A DNA stretch of 64,000 nucleotides from Macrotis lagotis (GCF_037893015.1 NC_133660.1:166038363-166102362), one strand, 5' to 3'; counted from the stretch's first letter, positions 50,101-56,187 are shown. The notes: a model not told the origin generated them from the letters alone. Translations and numbers: made by a program.

Positions 50101-53100
50101 GGTTTGGAATTTGATATTCCAGAAGGCAAAAGAGTTTGAAGAGCTCTTACAACTGAAAATCAACTATCCAGCAAAACTGAACATACTCATTCAGGGGAAA
50201 AGATGAACATTCAATGAAATAGGAGACTTTCAATCTTTCCTGATGAAAGGACCAAAGCTGAAAAGAAAATCTGATCTTCAAATACAGAACTCTGGCGAAG
50301 CATAAAGAGGGTGGATGGATTTAACAAGAGGTGAGGGATTTAATGATGTTGAACTGTCATATGAACCTTCTTATTTATTAGAGCAGTTAGAAGAAGTATA
50401 TATAATATACATATATATATATATACACATATATATATATATATATATATAGACAAGGCAGGGAAGGAAGTTGAATTTAAAGGCATAATATATTTGAAAA
50501 ATGGAGTTAATGGGTCAGAAAAGAATGTACTAGGAAATAGGGAAAGGAGAAGTAGAATAGGCTAAGTTATTTCACATAAAAAAGGCAAGGAAAAGCTTTT
50601 GCAATGGAATGGAAGAGGAGGAAGGTAAGGGGGTATGAATGAGTGAATCTTTACTCTCATCGGAAGTGACTCAGAGAGGAAATAAAACATACATTCAAAT
50701 GAGTTTAGAAATCTATCTTATTCTAAACGAAAATAGGAGAGGAAAGGGATGGGGGACAGGGTAGAGGAGGGTGTGATAAAAGAGAGGGAAAATCATGGGT
50801 AAGGGTGGTCAGATACAACACACTTTTGAGGAGGGACGAGGTGAAAGAAGAGAGAATAGAAAAAATGTGGGTGGGGGGAATAGGATGGAGGGAAATACAG
50901 CTAGCAAACAACTGTGGGAAAAAATATTGAAGCAATTTCTCTGACAGATTTATGATAAAGAATGTTATCCATCCCAAATATAGAGCTGATGATGTCTGAA
51001 TACAGACTGAGCTACAAAAATAATATTCCTTTGAAAAACTTGGGAACTGAATAATACAAGGACCCAGGTGTGCTATCTAGTACTATCCTGGAGCTATCAT
51101 TTTTTTTTTTTGCAAATGCTATTAGACTTCTCAAAATGCACAATAAAATTTATTAATTAGTTTCTTAAAAGTGTACAAACAAGATTTTGCAAACACAGAA
51201 GACTGAAGACTATTTTCTTTATCATTTTTTTCAACCAATCTCTAAGTGGTTCTATGTTTAGGTATGCTAGTCCTTCAAAAGCAGAAAGTCTGTTGCCAGG
51301 GTTACTTAATTTCCAGAGCAATAACATTCCTATTATTCTCACAGCATAGTCTCTGTGCTAGCCAGTCTAGTCTGGTCATTTTTTTTTTTGTGATACTATC
51401 ATTGTTTTTTCTTACCTCCCCTCCACTTCCAACTTTATCTTTAGGTTGTCGTTCCTATTTAGAAGTGAAGCTCCTTGAAGGCAGGGACTATCTTGTTGGT
51501 TGGTATTTTTTGATAACTGTATCCCAAGAGTTTGGCAGTTTCTAACACATAGATTTTTTTTCTTTTTAGGTTTTGCAAGGCAAATGGGGTTAAGTGGCTT
51601 GCCTAAGGCCACACAGCTAGGTAATAAGTAAGTGTCTGAGGCCACATTTGAATTCAGGTTAGTAACAAATTTGCTGGTTCTCCTTCTGAAATGTTTCCTT
51701 TTATTTTTTTTCCTCTTAATTTGAGATTTTTGTATTGGCTTGCTCCCCCCAGCTGTCACTTTCCAGTACTTTATCCCTCTCTGTATCCAGATTCCTTTAT
51801 AACAGTTCTGAGTCTTAACTGGACACAGTCAGGACTTATATGAATAGAACTATCCAAAAATCCAACAAAAATAAAGATTTAACAATTATAAAGATACTAT
51901 TGGGACAGTTAGGTGGTGAAGCAGACAGAGCACAGTTACTGGAGTCAGGAGGACCTGAGTTCAAATCTGGCTTCAGATAATAAAAACCTAGTTATGTGAC
52001 CTTGGGCATGCCACTTAACCCCACTGCCTTGAAAAAAATAAAACAAAAAACAAACAAAAAAAGACAATATTAATGTTTATTCTCTGCCTAATAATAATTA
52101 GCATTTATATTGTATTTTAAAGCTTGCAAAGTACTTTACCAAATTATCTCATCTGATCCCCAAAACAATCTTGTAAGGCAGATGATATTATTATCCCCAT
52201 TTTACAGATGAGAAAACTGATGCAAATACTATCTGAGGTCAAATCTGAAATCTTTCCTCCAGATTTCAGGTCTAGCTTTCTATCCCAGGTGCTACCTAGC
52301 TACCTTGTAGATCTAGATAAAATAATGAAATTTTCTGGAAGAACAAAAAGGTCAAAAATTTCAACATAAATATTTGGAAAAAGAAAAATGAAAGAGTACT
52401 TAAACTGTAATATAAAGTTATGATAAAAAATTATTTGGGACTGGTTAAATAGATAAGATAATCAAAGAACTAACCAAATAAGCAAGGCTCAGAAACCATC
52501 AAATATAGTAGGATAGTATGTGATAAACCAAGATACAAATGAATAAAGACTCTATTCCTGGAAAAATAACAACCAAAACAGGACATAGTGGGTCAAAAAT
52601 TTGATTTAGATTAAGTTGGACCTCTGTAGCAATCCCATCCTCCCCTCCAAAAAAGTTTTCACATATAAACATCACTATCATTTAAAATATTACCTATTAA
52701 ATGAAAAATAACTTGTAAAATTATAAAGATTTATTATTAGCATGGTATAAGTCTAAGATAATTAATTTTATTACATTTATCAATATAACAGTCAAAATTA
52801 GTAAATCCTGAAATATTACCAGGAAATTATTATGCTAAACTATAAAATATTTACCTCTTCACTAGTTCTCAGCAAGAACTGCACAAATACTGTGATCTTT
52901 TCAGTCACTATAAAAACTTAAAATGAAATAAATGATTTGACTTACATCTGTACCAGAAGCTCTCTTGATTACATTCAGTGAAGACTCTTCTTTCCTCTTC
53001 TGTTGGAATGTAATCCATTCCTATGTCTATTTATCAAAGTTTAAAAAAAAGCAATCATCAAAAAAAACCTACAAGAAAAATGCTCTAAATTTTAACAATA

Positions 53101-53312
53101 TTCATTCTTCAATGAAATGAAAATATAGAAATGTACAAAGAACTACTTCAACTTTAGATAAACATTCATTTTGATCTTAGTATTATTCAAGACAAAAGAA
53201 AAGTTAACTATGTAAGGTTTCAGCATTTACAAATGTTTAATAAATATTTACTAGGGAGTGGTGGTGAGACTTCTGCATTCTGCTCAGTTCCAAAATCAGT
53301 CCTTCCATCCAT
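17302..53312 (-). CDS. OCIAD1: OCIAD1, OCIA domain-containing protein 1, complete coding sequence in eight exons
   Basis: Join on the - strand: 53312-53252, 53026-52946, 38642-38589, 38143-38096, 36710-36575, 27001-26823, 23570-23418 and 17339-17302. This gives 750 nt, 249 residues plus TGA, against 245 in human OCIAD1 (from memory). All seven introns are GT/AG and every junction keeps frame. Residues 1-100 are the OCIA domain: an acidic start with DYIPTEEERRVF, then ESFWYR (about 42-47), a first hydrophobic segment (about 48-70, SATSMLVTQGLITKGIL) and a second one (about 79-95, KLIFACVMGYFAGKISYV). The tail is hydrophilic and Ser/Pro-rich, with MNESAPTGITD (about 174-184) and a C-terminal YGDTWDE. 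The protein sits in the mitochondrial inner membrane and endosomes; published roles are complex III assembly, control of oxidative metabolism in stem cells, and STAT3 signalling. The ATG is chosen because it begins the conserved N-terminus and lies 5 nt after an acceptor, so exon 1 is non-coding. It is convergent with OCIAD2. No frame break is seen. Confidence 0.97.
17660..17820 (+). repeat. MIR-like SINE fragment
   Basis: TGGATCTGGAGTCAGAGGAA, GAGCAAATCACTCATTATCT and AAATAAGGAGGTTGGAAAGG in MIR order. Confidence 0.6.
17820..18480 (-). mobile_element. Old LINE-1 3' UTR, antisense
   Basis: GCAAGCAATTTGATATAGGT, CAGTTCTTTCTCTGGGGATG, CAGCATTCCATCATAATCAT and CTCAATTTTCAATTCTTTGC in reverse L1 order. 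A G10-ATT-C9 stem-loop lies inside at 17998-18019. Confidence 0.65.
18500..18620 (+). repeat. L2-like 3' tail
   Basis: CAAGCTCCTAGAAAACAAAG and GTATTCCTAGAATCTAAACC fit the L2 3' end. Confidence 0.45.
18660..18830 (+). repeat. MIR SINE
   Basis: GTGACCCTGGTCAGGTCATT followed by GAGCCTCAGTTTCCTCATCT, the diagnostic MIR core. Confidence 0.75.
20232..20248. repeat. Short interstitial telomere-like repeat
   Basis: CTAACCCTAACCCTAAC, just under three TTAGGG-type units on the reverse strand. Confidence 0.7.
20494..20652 (-). mobile_element. tRNA-derived SINE, antisense
   Basis: Exact target duplication CTAATGGCATTT(T) at 20481-20493 and 20653-20665. Full length with a long T run. Confidence 0.95.
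20660..21940 (+). mobile_element. L2-type LINE, late ORF and 3' UTR
   Basis: CATGGATTCAATTATCTTCT, TCCAGTGACATAAACCTATT, TGGAATTCTCTCCCTCCTCC, CTTCAAACCTCAGCTAAAAT and TTGAGGACAGGAATTGTTTT follow L2 order. A (CA)n tract sits at 21122-21163. Confidence 0.7.
21122..21163. repeat. (CA)n microsatellite
   Basis: About 21 uninterrupted CA units inside the L2 element. Confidence 0.97.
22340..23098 (+). mobile_element. LINE-1 3' end, 5'-truncated
   Basis: TTGTTGGTGGAGTTGTGAAC, GATCCAGCAATACAACTACT, GGTGGCAAAGAATTGGAAGT and AATAAATAAAATCTTTC end. Near-identical layout to 14190-14957. Confidence 0.92.
23102..23265 (+). mobile_element. tRNA-derived SINE joined to the L1 tail
   Basis: GCAGCTAGGCGGTGCAGTGG to CATTGCCTTGCAAAAACC and an A-rich tail; inserted in the poly(A) of the preceding L1. 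It ends about 150 bp from OCIAD1 exon 8. Confidence 0.92.
23418..23570 (-). CDS. OCIAD1: OCIAD1 exon 8
   Basis: 153 nt. Acceptor CTTATTTTAG, donor G|GTAAAA. Codes for residues 187-237 and contains EESPKRK, TYEELRNKNRETYEV and a Lys-rich end PKKQ. The block matches human OCIAD1 well up to about residue 217, then diverges. Confidence 0.96.
23708..23870. repeat. Old repeat related to 5452-5690
   Basis: GTGTCTGTGAAAAGAATTGG and AATACATCTTTATTTTCTTA parallel the copy at 5452-5690. Confidence 0.45.
24085..24216 (+). repeat. Left arm of an inverted repeat
   Basis: CTTCACATATACCTGCATAT through GTATTCAAAATAATGTCAAT to CCCAACAATGGGTCTT is mirrored by 25168-25298 on the other strand. A (TA)n run starts the arm. 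Confidence 0.92.
25168..25298 (-). repeat. Right arm of an inverted repeat
   Basis: Its reverse complement matches 24085-24216 at roughly nine bases in ten, including CAAAATAATRTCAATCCCAA. Ends in (TA)n at 25277-25297. Confidence 0.92.
25435..25570 (-). repeat. MIR-family fragment
   Basis: CTTCCTCATTTTACAGATAG then AGACCCAGAGAGGTTTAGTG, the reverse core. Confidence 0.6.
26180..26660 (-). mobile_element. LINE-1 3' UTR, 5'-truncated, antisense
   Basis: CCACAGAAGGCAATCTGATA, TTTAAACTCCACAGTTCTTT and CCCCCATGTTGCTGTTAGAG in reverse L1 order. It ends about 160 bp from exon 7. Confidence 0.85.
26823..27001 (-). CDS. OCIAD1: OCIAD1 exon 7
   Basis: 179 nt, the longest coding exon. The acceptor TTTCTTTTTTCAG is strong; the donor G|GTACAA is weak. 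Codes for residues 127-186, starting GYFSQKPGFE and ending MNESAPTGITDYNVQ. The middle (Ser-rich, about 144-156) is diverged from human, while PYEPVPFSASMNESAPTGIT is nearly unchanged. Confidence 0.96.
27420..27505 (+). repeat. MIR-like fragment
   Basis: GGTTTGGGTTCAAATACAGC then TCTGCCACTTAAAGGACC, a tRNA-like MIR head. Confidence 0.5.
27925..28300 (+). repeat. Old repeat, same family as 41925-42310
   Basis: ATAAATGCCTACTATGAGTA, CATTTGAGCTGAACTTGAAA and GGGAGGGAAAGCATGGAATG. Family not named. Confidence 0.4.
29773..29928 (+). mobile_element. tRNA-derived SINE
   Basis: Exact 13-bp target duplication TCTTGACCTATTC at 29760-29772 and 29929-29941. The head lacks part of CCGGCCCTGG (reads AGCACTAGAGTCAGG). 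Confidence 0.95.
30040..30890 (+). mobile_element. L2-type LINE 3' region
   Basis: CCAATTCATCCTCCATAGAG, CCAGTGGCTCCCTACTGCTT, TTTGAAGGTGAGGATTGCAC and CACTTAATAAATACTAGCTG. The 133-codon open frame inside is incidental. Confidence 0.7.
33585..33720. repeat. Two-copy tandem repeat of about 68 bp with AAAC/AAAT runs
   Basis: Each unit has (AAAC)n(AAAT)n then GGTAAAAACACAGAAAGAAA and ACCAAAGGC. It sits inside the L1 ORF2 remnant. Confidence 0.95.
35065..35435 (+). mobile_element. L2-type 3' end inserted in, or replacing part of, the L1
   Basis: CCAACTAAAGTCCCAACTAA, TTTCTGGAAGCCTTCACAAT, TTCTAAGCACCCTGAGGCAG and GGCACATAATAGGCTC. L1 text stops at about 35062 and resumes at about 35440. Confidence 0.65.
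36575..36710 (-). CDS. OCIAD1: OCIAD1 exon 6
   Basis: 136 nt. Acceptor TAATTAAG, donor GG|GTAAGG. Codes for residues 82-126: the second hydrophobic segment FACVMGYFAGK, then KTCQDKFKRLENSPLGEALR and the basic stretch GQGRRLASPG. Entry is phase 1 and exit phase 2, as in the OCIAD2 exon at 1376-1493. Confidence 0.97.
36900..37140 (+). mobile_element. LINE-1 3' UTR fragment (second subtype)
   Basis: GATTTTCCCTTTTGTTCTGA, CATATATAACCTATATCAGA and CTTTACATGTAATTAGAAAA match the 56880-57100 copy, not the 14190 subtype. Confidence 0.8.
37733..37890 (+). mobile_element. tRNA-derived SINE
   Basis: Exact 12-bp target duplication AGATTTAGTACT at 37721-37732 and 37891-37902. Confidence 0.96.
38096..38143 (-). 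CDS. OCIAD1: OCIAD1 exon 5
   Basis: 48 nt micro-exon. Acceptor TTTTTTAG, donor T|GTAAG. Codes for residues 66-81, GILSSHPKYGSVPKLI, the loop between the two hydrophobic segments. The intron to exon 4 is 445 bp and about half of it is a SINE. Confidence 0.96.
38144..38588 (-). other. OCIAD1 intron 4 (445 bp)
   Basis: Short intron between exons 4 and 5, with a SINE close to its donor. Without the SINE and one target copy it would be about 260 bp. Confidence 0.93.
38384..38553 (+). mobile_element. tRNA-derived SINE next to the OCIAD1 exon 4 donor
   Basis: Exact 13-bp target duplication AAAATTAGGAATA at 38371-38383 and 38554-38566. Antisense to OCIAD1. Confidence 0.96.
38589..38642 (-). CDS. 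OCIAD1: OCIAD1 exon 4
   Basis: 54 nt. Acceptor CTCCTACAG, donor G|GTAAAT. Codes for residues 48-65, SVPFSATSMLVTQGLITK, the first hydrophobic segment of the OCIA domain. A SINE target-site duplication begins 22 nt beyond the donor. Confidence 0.96.
39334..39473 (-). mobile_element. tRNA-derived SINE nested in L1
   Basis: Exact 16-bp target duplication CTGCTTATTATTTCTT at 39318-39333 and 39474-39489. About 15 bp of the SINE head (CTCTATCCACTGCGC region) is deleted. Confidence 0.97.
39860..40258. other. Unidentified 0.4-kb insert in an L1
   Basis: L1 text breaks at AGTGATTTAGA (39859) and resumes at TGACTTAGAACATTTTT (40259). The block between matches no L1 text and no repeat recognised here. 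Confidence 0.55.
41148..41191. repeat. (TG)n microsatellite
   Basis: About 21 TG units. Confidence 0.97.
41497..41533. repeat. (TA)n-rich microsatellite
   Basis: Alternating TA with scattered TG steps, continuing as TGTGCATATGTGCATACACA. Confidence 0.9.
41722..41875 (+). mobile_element. tRNA-derived SINE
   Basis: Exact 10-bp target duplication GACCCACTAT at 41712-41721 and 41876-41885. Confidence 0.96.
41925..42310 (+). repeat. Old repeat with a tail resembling 27925-28300
   Basis: CAAGCATTTATTAAGCACTT, CCCTGCTCTCAAGAAACTTC, CAATCTTGAAGGAAACTGGG and GGGATGCATTCTAGGAATGG. Widespread in this window; name not certain. Confidence 0.55.
42500..44440 (+). mobile_element. Degraded LINE-1 ORF2 (second half)
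   Basis: TTGCTGACATGAAAGATTAC, AATGCATAAAATATCTAAGA, GGAAAAACTGGAAAGCAATT, ACTGAAAATCTTTTGCAGAT and GGGCATTTTACACACTGCTG follow L1 order. Frames are broken. A C14 run is at about 42848-42861. Confidence 0.7.
44620..44745 (+). repeat. Old repeat (relative of 41925)
   Basis: TTTAAGCACTTATTATGTAC, CCAAGCAGCTCTTGTGATGT and CCCAAGGAGTTATATTCTAA. Confidence 0.5.
45100..45410. repeat. Composite SINE-like repeat
   Basis: Left: ATCAGGAAGGTGATGTCAAG, TGTGCTAAGTCACCAGTCTC and CTCCATAGCCATCTGGGTTC. Right: reverse tRNA-like end CTCTATCCACTGCACCACCT at 45375. The left part is a family distinct from the main SINE. Confidence 0.6.
45525..45660. repeat. Ancient repeat of unknown class
   Basis: AGTTCTGACCTTGGGTCTAT and ATTCTATGCATTTTATTTTA resemble an old interspersed repeat. 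Name not certain. Confidence 0.35.
45690..45905 (+). mobile_element. Old LINE-1 3' UTR scrap
   Basis: GAAATGAGCAGAACCAAGAG and AACAATGCACACAGTAACAG are L1 3' UTR text. Confidence 0.6.
45910..46420. other. Unidentified purine-rich block, possible LTR remnant
   Basis: No L1 or SINE text. GAGGAGAGGCTGAGACTGGC, GGAGGAGTGACTCACCTAGC. Not assigned. Confidence 0.3.
46516..46660 (-). mobile_element. tRNA-derived SINE, antisense
   Basis: Short target duplication CAAATAGT at 46508-46515 and 46661-46668; TAATTATT before AAGTGTCTGAG is missing in this copy. Confidence 0.93.
46770..46925 (+). mobile_element. tRNA-derived SINE
   Basis: Target duplication AAAATGATGTG at 46759-46769 and 46926-46936; GGGCGGCTAGGTGGCACAGT head. 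Confidence 0.94.
47050..47224 (-). mobile_element. tRNA-derived SINE, antisense
   Basis: Long T/G-rich lead, then GCAAGGCAATGGGGTTAAGT to CGCCACCTAGCAGCCCC. Third SINE within 0.7 kb. Confidence 0.92.
47560..48830. mobile_element. Ancient CR1/L3-like repeat, split by a MIR
   Basis: AAAGAATCATAGAATTTAAG, TCCATTCCTCTTTGGACAGC, CTGAATTTCATCTTGTCAAA and TGATGCAATGTATTGGTTAT, then after the MIR CAAAATGTTAAACAGTTCAA and TAAAGCCATGTTGGCTTTTA. The order matches a widespread amniote repeat; the family name is from memory. Confidence 0.55.
48115..48335 (-). mobile_element. MIR SINE nested in the CR1-like repeat
   Basis: TATTATGTGCCATGCCCTAT, CTCACAACAACCCTGGAAGG, GAGGAAACTGAGGCAAGATA: reverse MIR, almost complete. 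Confidence 0.8.
48845..51010 (+). mobile_element. LINE-1 5' UTR, ORF1 and a short stretch beyond, broken
   Basis: The 5' UTR (48845-49240) has CACCCTGGAAGAAGAGTCCC and AACAAAGAGTTAAAATCAAG. ORF1 remnant (about 49240-50210) keeps LKNRSRRDNLKIIRLPKS, the end of the coiled coil and start of the RNA-binding domain (49780-49840), and ARKKKLEYCGATVRITQDLA (50013-50075). It has several stops and frameshifts. A (TA)n run splits the part after ORF1 (50398-50450). No ORF2 follows, so the copy is 3'-truncated. Confidence 0.8.
50398..50450. repeat. (TA)n microsatellite
   Basis: Alternating TA with a few C, inside the L1. Confidence 0.95.
51452..51553 (+). repeat. L2-like 3' tail
   Basis: GAAGCTCCTTGAAGGCAGGG and ACTGTATCCCAAGAGTTTGG; cut by the SINE that follows. 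Confidence 0.6.
51554..51658 (-). mobile_element. tRNA-derived SINE, 5'-truncated
   Basis: CAAGGCAAATGGGGTTAAGT to CCACATTTGAATTCAGGTT; the tRNA-like head is missing. Confidence 0.88.
51903..52063 (+). mobile_element. tRNA-derived SINE, diverged
   Basis: GACAGTTAGGTGGTGAAGCA head, GAGTTCAAATCTGGCTTCAG B-box, CCACTGCCTTGAAAAAAA tail. Confidence 0.85.
52090..52310 (-). mobile_element. MIR SINE, antisense
   Basis: GCAAAGTACTTTACCAAATT, TATTATTATCCCCATTTTAC and AGATGAGAAAACTGATGC. The left end carries SINE-like CAGGTGCTACCTAGCTACC. Confidence 0.7.
52946..53026 (-). CDS. OCIAD1: OCIAD1 exon 3
   Basis: 81 nt. Acceptor ATAAATAG, donor T|GTAAG. Codes for residues 21-47, including IGMDYIPTEEERRVF and ECNQESFWYR. 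This is the most recognisable start of the OCIA domain. The intron to exon 2 is only 225 bp. Confidence 0.96.
53027..53251 (-). other. OCIAD1 intron 2 (225 bp)
   Basis: Donor A|GTAAAT, acceptor TTGATAAATAG. Free of recognised repeats. Confidence 0.93.
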
Positions 53313-53317
53313 CTTTC
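53252..53317 (-). CDS. OCIAD1: OCIAD1 exon 2 with the start codon (coding 53252-53312)
   Basis: Acceptor TTCACAACAG ends at 53318; the exon begins GAAAG and then ATG at 53312-53310. It codes for residues 1-20, MDGRTDFGTEQNAEVSPPLP, plus one base. The donor is A|GTAAAT. The human start MNGRADF is recognisably the same. The context GAAAGATGG has the favoured A at -3 and G at +4 for initiation. Confidence 0.93.
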
Positions 53318-53618
53318 CTGTTGTGAAAGATAAAGAAAATCATAAAAACTATTTAAAAATAGATGATTATTGATTCTTGAACATAGGATATCACAAAAAC
53401 AACTATCAGGATGGGTAAAAAATTATAGTTTTGCTGAATAGACTGAAGTTTTTTCTTTATTAAAATACCATGGCTATAAAATGGCACCAAGGATGAAGTC
53501 TTAGAAATGAATAAATACATGTCTTCTGTTCCATGCCATCTCTTAAAAATTAAAGAGAATGTTTATCTTACTAAAGTTGATTTATTTCACACAATTTAAT
53601 TTTTTTTATTAAAGTAGT

Positions 53619-53772
53619 GCAGGGGGTGGCTAGGTGGCACAGTGGATAGAACACCTGGCCCTGCAGTCAGGAGTACCTGGGTTCAAATCCAGTCTCAGAC
53701 ACTTCATAATTACCTAGTTGTATGGCCTTGAGCAAGCCACTTAACCCCATTTGCCTTGCAAAAAAAAAAACT
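53619..53772 (+). mobile_element. tRNA-derived SINE
   Basis: Flanks ATTAAAGTAGT (53608-53618) and ATTAAACTAGT (53773-53783), one mismatch. Confidence 0.93.
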
Positions 53773-53861
53773 ATTAAACTAGTAGGACTAAATCAGTTCT
53801 TTAATGGAAGGAGACAAGAAAATAGAAAATTCAATTTTATCCCTACTCACAAAATATTGGC

Positions 53862-53960
53862 AGCTAGATGGCTCAGTAGATAAAAAGTGCTGAATCTAGA
53901 GCTAGAAAACCAGAATTCAAATCCTCAGATAATTATCTGTGTTAATTCACTTGGGTGAAT
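53862..53960 (+). repeat. Old tRNA-derived SINE relic
   Basis: GGCAGCTAGATGGCTCAGTA and CCAGAATTCAAATCCTCAGA, strongly diverged from the main family. Confidence 0.6.
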
Positions 53961-54510
53961 CATTTAATCTCTGGTGTACCATTCCATATCTTTGTCCAAA
54001 AAAAGAACAAACAAACCTGGACAGTATTGTAGTTATTTCCAGGGATTATGGAAGAGAAGGCAAAGATGAGTCACAAGAAATCTTAGACATCATGTACTCT
54101 AACCCCTTCATTTTACAGATGAAAAAATTGAGGTGGAGGTGCAAAGGAACTTGTTCAAAGACAGTCAAAGGAAAAAGGAAAAAATTATGTGTAATATAAA
54201 AGCAAAATAATATAAAGTAATAACCAAAAGTACTTAGTACTGGTTAACAATTAGAAAAATGGAATAAATTATATAATCAAGAGCCAGAAGTTATCCAAAA
54301 TAGTAGTATTTGATAAACTAAAGGACATTTCTGAAAAAAAAAACGCAAAGGAGTCTAGGTCTAGATTATTTTACACCTGATATCAATTTTTCAAAAAAAA
54401 AAAGCTTTGCATATATAGTATCAATTTGCAAATATAGTATCACTTTTAATACTAAATATTGTGTGATAAACGGGACTTCTATTAAAGTTATGCCAAGATA
54501 TATTGCTTAG

Positions 54511-54652
54511 AGTGGTGCAGTGGATAGAGCACTAGCCCTGGAGTCAGGGGTACCTGAGTTCAAATCCGACCTCAGACACTTAATAATTACCTAGGCGCGT
54601 GGCCTTGGGCCCATTGCCTTGCAAAAACTAAAACAAAAAAAAAATTTTAAAA
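54511..54652 (+). mobile_element. tRNA-derived SINE, head-truncated
   Basis: Starts AGTGGTGCAGTGGATAGAGC. Flanks AGATATATTGCTTA and AGATATATTACTTA, one mismatch. Part of CAAGCCACTTAACC is deleted. Confidence 0.93.
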
Positions 54653-55523
54653 AAGATATATTACTTAAAATTTAATGGGTAGGACCTAGACTCAACTCCC
54701 AGGGCTTCTATTTCCAAATCTATTTTCTTTCCTCTACCAAAAAAAAAAAAGCAGGTGTGATCATAAAATACTAGTCTTCTTGGCAAAAAAAAAATCATCC
54801 TGGTAAAATGCAACGTCAAATTCAACTCCAATGCCTTGCTTTTCAGGAGGAAGTTGTTGAAGGACTCCTCTTCCATTACCTAATTTTTTTTTTTAAATTA
54901 AATTAAAAAAGGATTTAGCAACAAGATGGCATAGAAAACAGAAGACCGGCCTGGGAGCCAGAAACAAAAAACCCCAAGCCCTAACTTCAAGTCCCGCCAT
55001 AATCAGCGTGTAGGAGCCGAGGTGAAGCGAAGGTGCAGCCCTGGCTGGGTCGGGGGATAACCCGCTGTCTGGGTGCATTTGGGGGGGTTTGTTTTGTTAT
55101 CAGGTGAAGGGCCTCGAGGGCCCCCTCCTCTCCCCCCCACAAAAGGAAGACAATTCGTAGCGAGCCGGGCCGACCATTCATCCTTAAAACGCGGGGGGCC
55201 ACGAAGGTGAACCGGTACCTGGCGCCTCCCAAAACACAAAGAGGAAACCCACGCGGGAGGCCCGCCCCGCCCCCCCCCCCCCCCCATCCCTGGACCCCCA
55301 CACCCCGCCCAGGCAGAAAACAGGGCCCAGGCCGGCGGGTGAATAAGGGGCGGAGTGGGAGGCTGCGCGGCCCCGCAGTGCTGTGCCCACCCCTCCGGGG
55401 CAGAGGTGCCCTTCACCCACCTCCCGGCGGCGGCGGCCCCGCGAATGTACGGGAGGGAGGGGGGAGGGGGCGCGGCCGGCGCTACGCGGGAGGCGGGGCC
55501 GCAGGGGAAGGGAGCGACGATGA

Positions 55524-55532
55524 CCCGGAAGC
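55524..55532 (+). promoter_or_regulatory. ETS/GABP-type site in the CpG island
   Basis: CCCGGAAGC carries the CCGGAAG core used by GABP and other ETS factors at CpG-island promoters of mitochondrial genes. Occupancy is inferred from the motif only. Confidence 0.5.
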
Positions 55533-55687
55533 TAACGGGATCAGGGGTCGGAAATGACCTCAAGACTTCTCCGCCAACCGCCGCCGCCCTCTGCCGCTTA
55601 ACGCTCAAGCACAGGCCGGCTTTGGTTGGGAATCTGGTTTAGTCCCGCCTCTTTGACCTTTGGCTCCCCACCCCCAGCTCCCCTCAT

Positions 55688-55699
55688 TGCGCATGTGCA
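55688..55699 (+). promoter_or_regulatory. NRF1-like site
   Basis: TGCGCATGTGCA differs at one base from the NRF1 palindrome TGCGCATGCGCA. NRF1 drives many nuclear genes for mitochondrial proteins, which fits OCIAD1. It lies at the upstream edge of the island. Confidence 0.55.
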
Positions 55700-55912
55700 C
55701 GACGAAGCGTTGGCGAGGGAGCTTTTGGAACCGTCCTTGTGCCCTCTGTGACCCGCCTTTTCTTAAACCTGGCTGAGCTGGCAAAGCGGATGTATTCTGA
55801 GCAATTTGCACCCGGTGACCTTGCGGTGGGGTCACCTGGGGACCAACCGAATTCAAAGGGTGAGGAGGAAGAAAAGGGACTCTTAAGAGGAATCCCTTTG
55901 TTGCCTTTTACA

Positions 55913-55957
55913 TATATATATATAACATGTATATATATATATATATATGTATATATT
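55913..55957. repeat. (TA)n microsatellite
   Basis: Interrupted TA run about 200 bp upstream of the CpG island. Confidence 0.92.
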
Positions 55958-56187
55958 AAAATCCCTACCTTTTCTCTCTAATCCAGCTTCTATTCAGCAG
56001 TAGGTCCTTTGCATTCACCACCATAGACCCTAGCGACACATAGGATTTGGGGTCGGGGTCATGAACTCCGAAGCTCCCAAGCATCCGATGACATCAGGCC
56101 AGTCACCAGCTTTGGGGAGTCAGATATCTTAGCCCTAAGTTCTAGGATTCGACCCCTGGGATCTTCATGGTCTTTTCTAATTCTTTT

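Larger units (their letters stand above)
38643..52945 (-). other. OCIAD1 intron 3 (14.3 kb)
   Basis: Donor T|GTAAG at 52945, acceptor CTCCTACAG at 38643. Largely L1, SINE, CR1-like and MIR-like remnants. Unassigned stretches: 40800-41140, 42310-42500, 44745-45150, 51010-51440 and 52320-52940. Confidence 0.88.
53318..55218 (-). other. OCIAD1 intron 1 (upstream limit uncertain)
   Basis: From the acceptor ACAACAG (53318) to a donor in the CpG island. Contains a SINE (53619-53772), an older SINE relic (53862-53960), a MIR-like scrap near 54085-54140 and a SINE (54511-54652). Confidence 0.6.
55010..55720 (-). promoter_or_regulatory. OCIAD1: CpG-island promoter of OCIAD1, with the presumed untranslated exon 1
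   Basis: This is the only CpG-dense, GC-rich block in the window, about 1.7-2.3 kb upstream of the exon 2 start codon, where a TATA-less housekeeping promoter is expected. It holds several GC boxes (for example AGGCGGGGCC near 55491), a run of C at about 55269-55285, an ETS-type CCCGGAAGC (55524-55532) and an NRF1-like site (55688-55699). Possible - strand donors for exon 1 are CCAG|GTACCG (last exon base 55219) and GGAG|GTGGGT (last exon base 55421); the choice is open. Long open frames here come from a lack of AT-rich stop codons. Such islands are often bidirectional. Confidence 0.8.

Noticed and set aside
54918..54930. YY1 site ACAAGATGGC
   Set aside because: One weak motif in AT-rich DNA at the island's edge; not enough to call.
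55003..55642. Overlapping open frames of 78-201 codons on both strands
   Set aside because: They lie in the CpG island, where stop codons are rare; products are Pro/Gly/Arg-rich in all frames and none resembles a known protein.
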